From NCBI GenBank assembly GCA_021791755.1, contig JAJYWA010000008.1:1-44473 (forward strand): a DNA stretch of 44,473 nt, written 5' to 3'. This document shows, in pieces, positions 7,398 to 16,400 of this stretch. A model generated the notes under the pieces. It was not told the origin of the DNA. It saw nothing but the letters and a program-made list of their open reading frames with translations, and made no database searches. Origin of the DNA: Actinomycetes bacterium. Lineage in GTDB: Bacteria; Actinomycetota; Acidimicrobiia; Acidimicrobiales; JAJZXF01. The position numbers were made by a program, and so were the translations under genes. Every line of letters starts with the position of its first letter. Position 1 is the first letter of the stretch.

Positions 7398-9631
7398 GCA
7401 GGGGACCGGTTGGCGCAGCGCAGCGGGGCGCATTGGATGGCGTTGGGCGCCTGGTCCTTATAGCGGCGCTGGTCATTATCGCAGCCTCTGAGTGGAGTCG
7501 AGTCTTCGGCTGGGGTGTCGTCGGTGCGCCTGTCATGATCGCTGCGCTGGCGCCTGTCGCCCTTGTGTACATCATGGGGCGTTGGCTGCGGCGAAGCGCG
7601 GCGGTATCCCTTGCTGTATCGCTTGTGCTCCTTTACTGGTTCTTGGCCGTCGGCGTCCTCCACACGACGGTTCTCTCGGTGTTACCGAGCTTCGAAACGT
7701 TCGCCGGCGTCTACCGAGGCATCGTCGACGGCTGGGCGCAGATCCTCTCAGTGCCGCTGCCGAGCACCGGTCCGCTGGACATGCTGGTGCTGCCATGCAC
7801 GGTTGTATGGCTTGCCGGCGCGCTCGGAGCGGAGCTCGCGCTTCGAAAGAAGCTCGCGATGGCTTCCCTGGCGCCGCCGGTCGTAGCGTTGCTGGTGGCG
7901 CTGCCGTTCGGTGTGGGATCGGGTACAGCTGGTCTAGGTGGAGTCGGACGAACCCTGCCAGTTTTGGCCTTTATCGCCCTGATGCTGGCGTTCATTGCGA
8001 TCGCGGCGGCGCCCGTTGCGCAGGCGGCGAAGAAGGACCATCGCAAGGTGGCGACGCGCCGGACGCTGGAGGCCAGCGTTGTAACGCTCCTGGTGTGCGC
8101 GGCGGCGTTGATTATCGGGCCATCTATCCCGGTGCTCGCATCGGGCCACCCTTACAACCCGAGAGCCGGGTGGATCCCACCGACGGCGCCAGCGCAGGCT
8201 ATCAACCCATTGGACGAGCTGAGCAAGTGGGCCGCCGAGAAACCGAGGACGCTGTTCACCGTGAGGTCATCGAGCCCCCTGCCCCCTTCGTTCCAGCTCG
8301 CTTACCTGCCGACCTACAGCGACCTCCTTGGATGGAGCGACACGTCGCGTTTCGAGCGGATCGGCAGCCAGGTTCCAGCTGGTGCGCCTGGCGTCGCGTC
8401 AGGGGCAGGCAAAGAGCCTACGGTGGAGATCACCCAGAGCTTCTCGATCGGCAAGCTGCCCGGACCGTGGCTTCCGGAGGACGGGCGCCCGTCGCAGGTT
8501 CAAGGCGTTCGCGCCCTTGCGGATCCGAGGACCGGCATCCTTGTCGCGGCATCGGGGAGTGCGTCTGGCACGAGCTACACCCTGCGGTCGGCCACTCCGG
8601 CCAGCACACCGAACTGCTCCGCCTATGACGTCGTGGCTGGCCCAACTCTGACGCTGCCCCCGCAGGTCGAGCAGCTGGCGCAGCGGCTGACCCAAGGCGC
8701 CGCTACACCGTGCGAGCAGGCGCTTGCGCTCGAGAACGCGATGCGCAACACGAGCTACTTCACCTTCGATGCGACGGCTCCCTCAGGCACGAACATCCAA
8801 GTGATGGAGCACTTCCTCTACGGCGCGAACGCCGGAGCGAGGCGGGGCACGTCCGAGCAGTTCGCATCTGGATTCGCTCTGCTTGCGGAGTCGCTCGGCC
8901 TGCCGGCGCGTGTGTACATCGGCTTTCATTCGGGCGCCAACCTGGGTCAGGACCGGTGGCAGGTGACGACGCGCGATGCCTACGCAGGAGCGGAGATCGA
9001 CTTCGCGGGCCTCGGCTGGGTGCCCTTTGATCCGACGCGCCGGCCGGGGAACGTACCGCCACCGCCTGACGAGCGGGTAAAGGGCCATTCCAGCGCCATC
9101 ACCGGCCCGCTGCCCGGGGGCGGCCAGCAGAACTATGTTCAGGCGCCGGTTCCTCACGTCAAGGTAGCGAGCAAGCTGAGCAGTGTAGCGGTCGCAGGCA
9201 TTGCAGTAGGCGTGCTTGCCGGCCTCGTGCTCGTGTTGCTGGCCCTTATCGCTGGACTGGTGGCTCTTGTTCGCTCGCGACGGCGCAAGCGGCGTAGAGG
9301 GGCTCTGAGCGCAAAGGATCGCACTATTGGAGCATGGCTCGAGTCGATCGACGAGATCAGCGCGCTCGGTGTCCGTCGCGACGGCTCCAGAACTGCAGAG
9401 GAGCTTGTGCTGGTCGGTGCGCGAGCCCTGGGCGCGGAGCCCGAAGCGGACCTCGAGCCCATGGCGCAGATGGTCAATGCTGCGATGTTCTCCAAGTGGG
9501 AGCCCGACGATGACGCCGCGCTGGAGGCCTGGCGGCACGCCGACAGCGTCAGTGAGACGGCCCGGTGCGCGCTTGGGCGGCGCGGGCGTATCATCCGAGC
9601 TATTGATATCCGAACTTTGTTCCGTCGCTGA
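7394..9631 (+). CDS. Membrane transglutaminase-fold protein with a lost catalytic Cys and His
   Basis: The 745-residue protein has about seven N-terminal membrane helices, an extracytoplasmic transglutaminase-like domain (about residues 430-560), a further membrane segment near 600-630 and a cytoplasmic tail. The family's active-site Cys in G-x-C-E-x-F is Ser487 here (GTSEQFASGF), and the His of A-H-A-W is Tyr530 (DAYAGAEI). Only the Asp of FDPT (Asp546) remains. It is therefore unlikely to be a thiol enzyme and may bind peptide or glycan instead. The TTG at 7394 overlaps the DUF58 stop in a TTGA arrangement with GGGAG 8 nt upstream. A GTG at 7373 is the alternative. It ends the MoxR-DUF58 operon. 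Confidence 0.85.
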   Translation: MSRGPVGAAQRGALDGVGRLVLIAALVIIAASEWSRVFGWGVVGAPVMIAALAPVALVYIMGRWLRRSAAVSLAVSLVLLYWFLAVGVLHTTVLSVLPSFETFAGVYRGIVDGWAQILSVPLPSTGPLDMLVLPCTVVWLAGALGAELALRKKLAMASLAPPVVALLVALPFGVGSGTAGLGGVGRTLPVLAFIALMLAFIAIAAAPVAQAAKKDHRKVATRRTLEASVVTLLVCAAALIIGPSIPVLASGHPYNPRAGWIPPTAPAQAINPLDELSKWAAEKPRTLFTVRSSSPLPPSFQLAYLPTYSDLLGWSDTSRFERIGSQVPAGAPGVASGAGKEPTVEITQSFSIGKLPGPWLPEDGRPSQVQGVRALADPRTGILVAASGSASGTSYTLRSATPASTPNCSAYDVVAGPTLTLPPQVEQLAQRLTQGAATPCEQALALENAMRNTSYFTFDATAPSGTNIQVMEHFLYGANAGARRGTSEQFASGFALLAESLGLPARVYIGFHSGANLGQDRWQVTTRDAYAGAEIDFAGLGWVPFDPTRRPGNVPPPPDERVKGHSSAITGPLPGGGQQNYVQAPVPHVKVASKLSSVAVAGIAVGVLAGLVLVLLALIAGLVALVRSRRRKRRRGALSAKDRTIGAWLESIDEISALGVRRDGSRTAEELVLVGARALGAEPEADLEPMAQMVNAAMFSKWEPDDDAALEAWRHADSVSETARCALGRRGRIIRAIDIRTLFRR

Positions 9632-9688
9632 TCGATCGTCGCCTTGGCGTGCTGGGGGGCGAGGCGGGCGGCGATGTGGACGTCATCG

Positions 9689-9716
9689 CGTCAAGCTGGA
9701 CTCACTCAGCTTGACG
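9689..9716. terminator. Perfect 10-bp inverted repeat, likely bidirectional terminator
   Basis: CGTCAAGCTG and CAGCTTGACG flank an 8-nt loop between two convergent genes. It straddles the stop codon of the kinase gene. There is no T-tract, as is common for high-GC actinobacterial terminators. Confidence 0.55.
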
Positions 9717-11499
9717 AGCAGGTCAGATGTGGAAACTGGTGCTGGGGCGAGAGGGTCCCACCGCGGATGCAGGTGCACGATGGCGCCTCAGCCGGTCGCG
9801 AGCCAACGAGCGCGATGACAATGAAGCAGTAAGGAGACGCCGGAGCAAGCCCGCTAACGGCAAACTGCGTTGCCGACGCCGATGGTCCGGGATGCACGAC
9901 CGACGCGGGAGCACCGCTTCCAGGTACCTCCAACAGCACATAGCCGTCTGGAGCGGTCGAGCCTTGTGTCCATTGGAGCTGGACGGAGGCGCTATCGACG
10001 GAGGATGGCAGCGCATGAAGAGCACCAGGCGCGGCTGCGGTGTCAACTGGAACAGTTTGGTGTGTCGGAACTGCGATCACCTTAGGCTTGCCGGCGCCAT
10101 GGCCAGCGAGGACAACGAGGGCGAGCCCTGCGATGAGCAGCGCCGCTACAGCCGCAAGGACGACAAGGCGCCAATGGGATCTCGGGGTCGTAGGCGGCTC
10201 TGGCTCCGCTCGCTCTTTGGTGTAGCTGTGGGCACGCATGACCGTTTGCGAGCCCGCTGCGTCGTAGCTCCACGAAGGCTGGTCGCCGAAGTGCGTAGCG
10301 AGGCCGGTGTCATCTGCGGTGGAGATCGCGTCGTCTCTGCTCACAAGGTGATCTGAGCTCAGTGCACTGGGCGAGGAGCCGTGTGCCGGCGGCGCCGAGG
10401 GAGCAACTGGGACTGGTGGGCTCGGCGGTCTCAGGTTTCCCTGCAGTCGGTTCGGTGGGCCGTCCGATGCTGGTAAGGGCTGTGTGCGCAGTACTGTGGA
10501 TGTTCCGGAGGCTGTCGGCGTGTCTGGCTGGGACACGCTTGGGCCTGATGGCCCCAGCGCACTCTCTGACGACAGCGCACTCTCCGATGACAGGGCTGCG
10601 CGTGGAGCCCAGGGGCTCTTGCTCTGATGCTCCGATGGCCTGGAGGCTGTCTGAGCTCGGTGATCGAGCGTATGCAGCGCGTCTTTGAGATCTGAGGCTG
10701 TCCGGTATCGTTCTGCAGGGTCCTTGGCCATTGCCGTGGAGAGAACCGTGAACAGCTCGTCAGAGACGTCTCCCCTTGCTATAGGTGGAAGTGGATCTCT
10801 CACTGCTCTCAGCTGGTAGCTGAGGAGAGGCTCTCCGGGGGAGCCAGCAAAGGGCGGGCGCCCAGCGAGCATGGTGTAGAGCGTGGACCCGAGCGAGTAC
10901 ACGTCGGACTCTACACTGGGTTGGCGACCTTCGAGCACCTCTGGCGCAGCGTGCCAGGGAGTGAGCTGTTCGAGGCTCTGGGACCAATCGAGGTTCGTCG
11001 CGCTCCGAGCGATCCCGAAGTCTGCAAGAGCAGGACCGTACTGCGAACAGAGCACGTTCTGAGGCTTGATGTCGCGATGGAGAACGCCGGCATCGTGGGC
11101 TGCAGCGAGGGCATCGGCTACCTTCACGCCGGTCTCGATGGTGTCTTGAACAGAGAACGCGCCGGACGTCCGAATGCGATCGGCGATCGATCCCTGCTCG
11201 AAGAGCTCCATCACCACGTAGGGAAGACCGTCATCAGATGTCCCGGTGCCGTACACAGTTACGATGTTCGGGTGCTTTCCGAGGTTGGCCGTGATCTCTC
11301 GTTCCCTGCGGAACCGCCTTCTCGCCGGGTCGTTCGGATCGTCCGCGAGGAAAGCCTTTATAGCGACCCATCTGTTGAGCTCATCGTCGTGGCAGCGGTA
11401 AACGGTGCTCGATGCGCCGCGACCGATGACGCTGAAGTCGCGATATCCGGGGATCACCGGGTTGCCGCTGGCGCCCGTTCCTCTTGCCATACCCTGCAT
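9706..11499 (-). CDS. PknB-type transmembrane Ser/Thr protein kinase with fibronectin-III-like ectodomain
   Basis: The 597-residue protein has an N-terminal kinase domain (about 18-285). It shows a glycine loop IGRGASSTVYR, catalytic Lys48 in VAIK, HRD at 141-143 in HRDIKPQNVL and DFG at 160-162, so it should be active. A Pro/Ser-rich juxtamembrane stretch follows, then one membrane helix (about 445-470) and an outside beta domain resembling fibronectin III. It probably phosphorylates proteins of this locus; the FHA domain of the FtsK-type ATPase is an obvious reader. The ATG at 11499 has no clear Shine-Dalgarno; an ATG at 11490 is possible. The upstream 120 bp and the membrane segment recur in the neighbouring gene at 11908-12606, showing a duplication. 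Confidence 0.92.
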   Translation of the reverse strand: MQGMARGTGASGNPVIPGYRDFSVIGRGASSTVYRCHDDELNRWVAIKAFLADDPNDPARRRFRREREITANLGKHPNIVTVYGTGTSDDGLPYVVMELFEQGSIADRIRTSGAFSVQDTIETGVKVADALAAAHDAGVLHRDIKPQNVLCSQYGPALADFGIARSATNLDWSQSLEQLTPWHAAPEVLEGRQPSVESDVYSLGSTLYTMLAGRPPFAGSPGEPLLSYQLRAVRDPLPPIARGDVSDELFTVLSTAMAKDPAERYRTASDLKDALHTLDHRAQTASRPSEHQSKSPWAPRAALSSESALSSESALGPSGPSVSQPDTPTASGTSTVLRTQPLPASDGPPNRLQGNLRPPSPPVPVAPSAPPAHGSSPSALSSDHLVSRDDAISTADDTGLATHFGDQPSWSYDAAGSQTVMRAHSYTKERAEPEPPTTPRSHWRLVVLAAVAALLIAGLALVVLAGHGAGKPKVIAVPTHQTVPVDTAAAPGALHALPSSVDSASVQLQWTQGSTAPDGYVLLEVPGSGAPASVVHPGPSASATQFAVSGLAPASPYCFIVIALVGSRPAEAPSCTCIRGGTLSPQHQFPHLTCSSS

Positions 11500-11588
11500 A
11501 CTTGCAGATATGAGGTGCTCTACGCCAGGGTGAATACAGGGAATCTGCGCCAGCGAGCGCTAGCCGTTTCGCTTCTTTGGGTTCTGTG
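11466..11588 (-). repeat. Duplicated 5' region, copy 1 (kinase gene start and upstream)
   Basis: This stretch covers the first codons and upstream region of the kinase gene. It aligns with 12646-12771 with only scattered substitutions and one 1-nt gap over about 120 bp. Both copies share GTAGAGCACCT just upstream of the ATG. Confidence 0.8.
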
Positions 11589-11702
11589 GCCAATCGTGCT
11601 TATTTCCGTTAGCGTGAGCTTGCCTGTCCGGGCCGCGGGACTTCGGCTGGGCCAGTTCCGTCATCGAGAGGCGGTGTTTGGGTCAATTGACGCTTGAGAC
11701 GA

Positions 11703-11852
11703 TCACGGGCCGCTCCAGGTGAGCACATAACCGCCATTGTCCACAGCCACGCAGAACGTCGGCGTAGCGCAGGAGACGCAGGCAAGGCCCGAGTTAGGGC
11801 CGCCGGCGGTGGTGGCATCAATGAGGGTGGGAGACGACCGTTTGGCTTTGCT
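11703..11852 (-). pseudogene. Orphan ectodomain-repeat remnant
   Basis: The minus strand reads an open frame with KRSSPTLIDATT, then CVSCATPTFCVAVDNGGY and LTWSGP before a TGA at 11705-11703. This matches the repeat unit of the adjacent gene at 11908-12606 (KRSSPKLIDA, SVSCATPHFCVAVD). The frame is closed by a TGA at 11855-11853 exactly where the membrane-proximal region should join, so it has no start and no membrane anchor. It is best read as a leftover of a third related gene or of a rearranged repeat. Confidence 0.65.
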
Positions 11853-11907
11853 TCACGGGCGTACCATGCGCTGTCGTCCTTGCCGCTCCCGTTGTTCTGG
11901 GTGTTGT

Positions 11908-12606
11908 CTAACTGTGATGTGTTGGTGCGCTGCTCGCGGTAAGCACATTGCCCTTGGTGTTCACAGCCGCGCAGAAGCTCGGTGAAGGACAGGAGACGCT
12001 ATCGCTCCAGGGGCCGTCGCCGGTGCTTGTGTCAATAGATGCGGGAGACGACCACTTGACGCCGTTCCAGGTAAGCGCGTTGCCGTAATCGTCTAGAGCG
12101 ACGCACAAGCTCGACGAAGCGCACGAGACGCTTCCGAAACCCTTGGTCAGGTCAATGAGGGTGGGAGACGACCACTTGGCGCCGTTCCAGGTGACCCGGT
12201 AGCCAAAGTAATCCACAGCGACGCAGAAGTGTGGCGTAGCGCACGAGACGCTGGCGAGGCCCAAGTTGAGGCCGTTGGTGGTCTTGGCGTCGATCAGTTT
12301 GGGAGACGACCACTTGGCGCCGTTCCAGGTGACCTCATAGCCACTAGCATCGACAGCGACGCAGAAGTGTGGCGTAGCGCAGGAGACGCTGGCGAGGCCG
12401 TTGGTGGTCTTGGCGTCGATCAGTTTGGGAGACGACCGCTTTAAGACCGTAGCCTTCCTGGCGGCATGACCAGCAAGTAATACGAGGGTGAGTGTTGCTG
12501 CGAGCAGCACTGCTACCGTCGCAAGGACGACAAGGCGCCAACTGGATCTCGGCTCTGCGGGCTGCTCCGGCTCTGCGGGCTGCGTGGTGTTGTGGTGGTC
12601 ACGCAT
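11908..12606 (-). CDS. Single-pass membrane protein with four Cys-paired repeats; kinase-less relative of the adjacent kinase
   Basis: The 232-residue protein has a short cytoplasmic N-terminus, one membrane helix (about 23-46, WRLVVLATVAVLLAA) and an outside part of four repeats of about 40-46 residues. Each repeat has the pattern SVSCATPHFCVAVD then TWNGAKWSSP, so two Cys per unit may form a disulphide. The helix and flanks match the kinase at 9706-11499, and the DNA upstream is duplicated from it, but the whole kinase domain is absent. The ATG at 12606 lacks a Shine-Dalgarno and overlaps the end of a 26-codon upstream frame, so re-initiation is possible. The same repeat family occurs in the protein at 38521-40539. 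Function unknown; ligand binding is a guess. Confidence 0.7.
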   Translation of the reverse strand: MRDHHNTTQPAEPEQPAEPRSSWRLVVLATVAVLLAATLTLVLLAGHAARKATVLKRSSPKLIDAKTTNGLASVSCATPHFCVAVDASGYEVTWNGAKWSSPKLIDAKTTNGLNLGLASVSCATPHFCVAVDYFGYRVTWNGAKWSSPTLIDLTKGFGSVSCASSSLCVALDDYGNALTWNGVKWSSPASIDTSTGDGPWSDSVSCPSPSFCAAVNTKGNVLTASSAPTHHS

Positions 12607-12679
12607 GGGCTTGCGAGCCCGGTGCGATGGAGATTGCGGCTGCCTCGCTGGCGCCCGTGCCTCGTGCCATGCTAAGCAT
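12599..12679 (-). other. 26-codon upstream frame, remnant of a kinase N-terminus
   Basis: ATG at 12679 starts a frame reading MLSMARGTGAS, which matches the kinase start (MQGMARGTGAS), then runs to a TGA at 12601-12599. It overlaps the ATG of the repeat protein by 8 nt in another frame. Relative to the kinase gene this fits a deletion of the kinase domain plus a 2-nt shift just before the shared sequence GGCTCGCAA/CATGCGTG. Confidence 0.5.
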
Positions 12680-12771
12680 ACCTGCAGATATAAGGTGCTC
12701 TACGCACCCTGAATGCAGGGGATCTGCGCCAGCGAGCGTTACGCGTTGCGCTGTCTTCGGAACCGCTGTGG
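12646..12771 (-). repeat. Duplicated 5' region, copy 2
   Basis: This is the second copy of the kinase upstream region (see 11466-11588), now in front of the kinase-less repeat protein. The two genes should therefore share promoter elements and regulation. Confidence 0.8.
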
Positions 12772-12812
12772 TTCGACTGAGATCAGACCGGGAGCGTGGA
12801 GGTGGGCGTTGG

Positions 12813-13436
12813 ATGGGTGACGCGTTGGCGAGCAGGGAGGCCGGCAGCGGTGCTCGCGCGGACTTCGAGTCGATCTACCGGGAGAACGTGGACAGTGTTT
12901 TCGCCTTTCTTTGTCGGCGCGTCGGGCCGCAGGCGGCGCAGGACCTTGTGGCGGAGACGTTCTGTCGAGCCTTTGGCGCCTACGACAGGTACGAAGATCG
13001 CGGCTTGCCGGTGCGGGCCTGGCTGTTCAGGATCGCGTACAATTTGATGGTGGGTGAGAGTCGTCGCAAGCGGTTCGGGACGCTTTCTCTAGACGATGTC
13101 GCCTCGGGCTCCGAGCGCTTGCTCGAACGGAGAAACCGTGGGGACCGTGAAGAAGTGGAGCGGTTCGAGGTTGACCACCACGCAGAGCTGGCGCGGGCGC
13201 TCGATGCGCTTGGCTGTCTTGCGCAACGGCAGAGAAGTGTGATTGAGCTACGCTTCCTGCAGGAGCTTACGGTGTCGGAGGCCGCTGTTGTCCTGGAGTC
13301 GAACGAGGATGCTGTTCGGGCTCTGACGTACCGAGCGCTTCGAGCGCTCAGAACCGCGTACCAGAGACAGCCGCAGGCTCGCAACGCTGATAGCGCCAGG
13401 ATGCCGAGCGCAGGGGAGAGCGGTGGCCACTCCTGA
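12813..13436 (+). CDS. ECF-type RNA polymerase sigma factor
   Basis: The 207-residue protein has sigma region 2 (FESIYRENVDSVFAFLCRR to AWLFRIAYNLM, about residues 17-80) and sigma region 4 with a helix-turn-helix (RSVIELRFLQELTVSEAA, about 140-190). The ATG at 12813 is chosen because GGAGGT lies 9 nt upstream and the sigma-2 homology begins right after. An open frame to 12492 lies over the opposite-strand gene and is not supported. No anti-sigma factor gene is adjacent. The last 14 nt overlap the FtsK-type ATPase gene, so the two are co-transcribed; it may therefore direct expression of the secretion locus. Confidence 0.9.
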   Translation: MGDALASREAGSGARADFESIYRENVDSVFAFLCRRVGPQAAQDLVAETFCRAFGAYDRYEDRGLPVRAWLFRIAYNLMVGESRRKRFGTLSLDDVASGSERLLERRNRGDREEVERFEVDHHAELARALDALGCLAQRQRSVIELRFLQELTVSEAAVVLESNEDAVRALTYRALRALRTAYQRQPQARNADSARMPSAGESGGHS

Positions 13437-16400
13437 AAGGGTCGAGGTATCCGTCCTGTTGAAAGGGGATGGCCTGACCACCGCAGTTCCGGTTGCGATC
13501 GCGTATGACCAGGACGCTGGCTGCGGCCGTCTTCTCGACAAGCTTGCAAGTCTCATGGACGTCGCTCCGGATAGCTTGTCGCTCTACGTTGTCCGGAGCG
13601 GGACCCGCGTCGAAGGCGATAAGCCGATCAGCGTTCTAGAGCTTCGAGATGGCGACGTGCTCTCCAGTGTCCGAGCCGCTCGGCCGAGCCACATCGAGCG
13701 AGGCACGTGGCAGCTTCTCCTCGAAGGTGGGCCAGGGGTTGGCGCCGTGTGGGAGCTCCGTGATCAGCCGGTGATCATAGGCCGGGGAAGCGAAGCGACG
13801 GTCAGGGTTCCGGATGCGTCGGTATCGGGCGCTCACGCAATGCTGCAGGTGAAGGAGGGCCGGGTTTGGATCTCCGACTTGGGCTCGACGAACGGCACGG
13901 CGATCGACGGTCGAACAGTCGGATCGGAGCCGGTTGTCTTCGACGCCGGCGCGGTCGCGAGGCTCGGTGGTTCGCTGTTCAGTGTGTGCCAGGTGAGGGA
14001 GCCCACGCTTGTTGCCCAGCGCTACGAGAGCGGTCGTCTGCTGGTGAACCGCCCACCCAGAACTCTCACCCCCACTGACCCGCCAGTCATATCGCTGCCG
14101 GCTCCGCCGAAACCGCCGACGAAGGCCAGGCTGCCGATACTTACTGCTTTGGTCCCGCTTCTCCTTGGCATCGTGATAGCTGAGGTTATGCACAATGCGA
14201 TGTTCCTGATGTTCTCACTCCTGTCACCGGTCATGGCCGTGATCTCGGTCGTGAGCGATCGCCGGAGTGGTAAGTCAGCGTACAAGAAGGCGGTACAGCG
14301 GTTCTCGGGGCAGGTAGAGCGGGTTCGCAGCGCCGCGGCTGAAGCTCAGGGGAGTGACCTGCGGGTGCAACGGACGATGGCCCCAGGGCCAGGCGAGGTG
14401 GCTCGGCGTGCCCTGGGGCTAGAGCAATCGCTCTGGGAGCGTCGACCGGCAGACAGGGACTTCCTGGCCCTGCGAGTTGGAATGGCTGACCTGCCCGCAC
14501 GACTTCGATTTGAGGGCGCCAACCAGGATGACTCCGAGAGCCCTCCCGGTCCACTGGATGAGATTTGCGAGGAGCACGCCACAGATCCCTTGGTGCCGGT
14601 GGTCGTGCCGCTTGGTGACGGCGTGCTCGGGATTGTCGGGCCCCGCCAAGATGGCGAGTCGATTGGCCGCAGCATGGTCATCGCGGCGGCGTGCCTTCAC
14701 AGCCCGCGAGATCTCGCAATAGTTGCGCTGCTGCCGACCGGCAGCGAAGCGTCCTGGAACTTTCTTGGCTGGCTGCCACACCTTGGGCTGCTTGTGCAGT
14801 CCGGCAGGACCGCGGGGACGAGCACAGAAGAGTGCCGCTATCTGCTGGGCATTGTCGACGAGATCGTGTTGCAGCGGCAGCGATCGGAGCACGCCGCGCT
14901 CGCGTCCAGAGAGCCGCGCAGCTTGCCACGGGTTCTCCTGATCGTGGTCGGGGATGTTGATGTATCGCGGCCCGTGCTGTCCAGGGTCCTCGAAAATGGC
15001 CCGGCAGTCGGCGTCACGTCGATCATCATCTCGGAGACTGTCCAGTCCCTGCCGGGAGAGTGCACGCACATCGCGTCACTGTCATCTCTTGCCGAGTCAG
15101 CCGGTGAGCTGTCTCTGGTCGAGGTGCGCTCGGGTGCAAAGATTGCGGACATCGTGGGCGACCTGACCTCGGCGGAGTTGATGGAAGCGGTCGCACTCGC
15201 TCTTGCCCCGCTTCGCGACACGACCGCTGGGGGTGGCGGAGCGGAGCTGCCGCGGCGCGTCAGTCTGCTTGACCTGCTTGACTTGGCTGATCCGACACCA
15301 GATGCCATCGAAGCGCGGTGGGCCCGATCTCGCGTCGGTCTCGCGGGCGTCATGGGCGTCGGGCCCGACGGCCCAGAGTCGATCGACCTGCAGACCGAGG
15401 GGCCGCACATGCTTGTAGGCGGCACCACTGGGGCTGGCAAGAGCGAGTTGCTCCAGACGTTCGTTGCAGCGCTTGCAGCGTCGCATCCACCGACCCGCTT
15501 GACGTTCGTGCTGATCGACTACAAGGGCGGCGCTGCGTTCAAGCAGTGCGTCGAGTTGCCTCACGTCACCGGTTCTTTCACGGATCTTGATGGTCATCTC
15601 GCCCACCGTGCCTTGGAGTCGCTCGAGGCGGAGGTTCGCCGCCGCGAGCATCTCCTAGCTTCAGCTGGGTACAAGAACCTGGTCGACTTCGAGAAAGGCG
15701 ACCCGGAGCATGCCCCGCCGTCGCTTCTGATCATTTTCGACGAGTTCGCAACCCTGAAAGCGAGCGTGCCTGAGTTTGTCGATGGCGTGGTGGACATAGC
15801 CGCACGTGGACGTTCACTCGGAGTGCATCTGGTGCTTGCCACGCAGCGCCCGGCCGGGAGCATCGACGACAAGATCAGGGCCAATGTGCCAGTGCGCATG
15901 TCGCTGCGTTTTCACGACGACCAGGAGTCGATTGACATCCTGACTGTGCCAGACGCTGCCCGGATCCCCGACGGACTGGTGGGTCGAGCGTTCATCCGCT
16001 CGGGCAGCGATATTCACCCGGTGCAAGTCGCGTACGCAGGCGGCCGCCGTCCGGATGTTCGCGGTGAGCCGGTTGTCGTAGCGCAAGCATTTTCGTTTGG
16101 GCCTTTTCCAGGCAGCTTGCCACCACCGGATGAGGGGCGCTCCGGCGCGACCGATCTCGAGCGATTGGTGGCCGCGATAACTGGTGCCTGGACCAGGATG
16201 GGCAGAGACAAGCCACGGCGGCCGTGGCTCGAGCCCCTCAGAGAGAAGTACTCGCTGGAGGATCTTGTGGCTTCCGCCCGAGACGCCGTCGCGGACGACC
16301 ACCTGGCGACCGTCGCGGGCGTCGTGGACAGGCCAGAACGCCAGTCACAAGATCCGCTTGTTCTCGATCTGGACGAGTTGGGCCATCTGCTGGTCTTCGG

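Noticed and set aside
9727-10356. 209-codon plus-strand frame
   Set aside because: It is antisense to the kinase membrane and ectodomain coding region, Arg-rich and without domain signals.
12492-12812. N-terminal extension of the sigma factor
   Set aside because: It lies over the opposite-strand repeat-protein gene, and a good Shine-Dalgarno and sigma-2 homology mark 12813 as the start.
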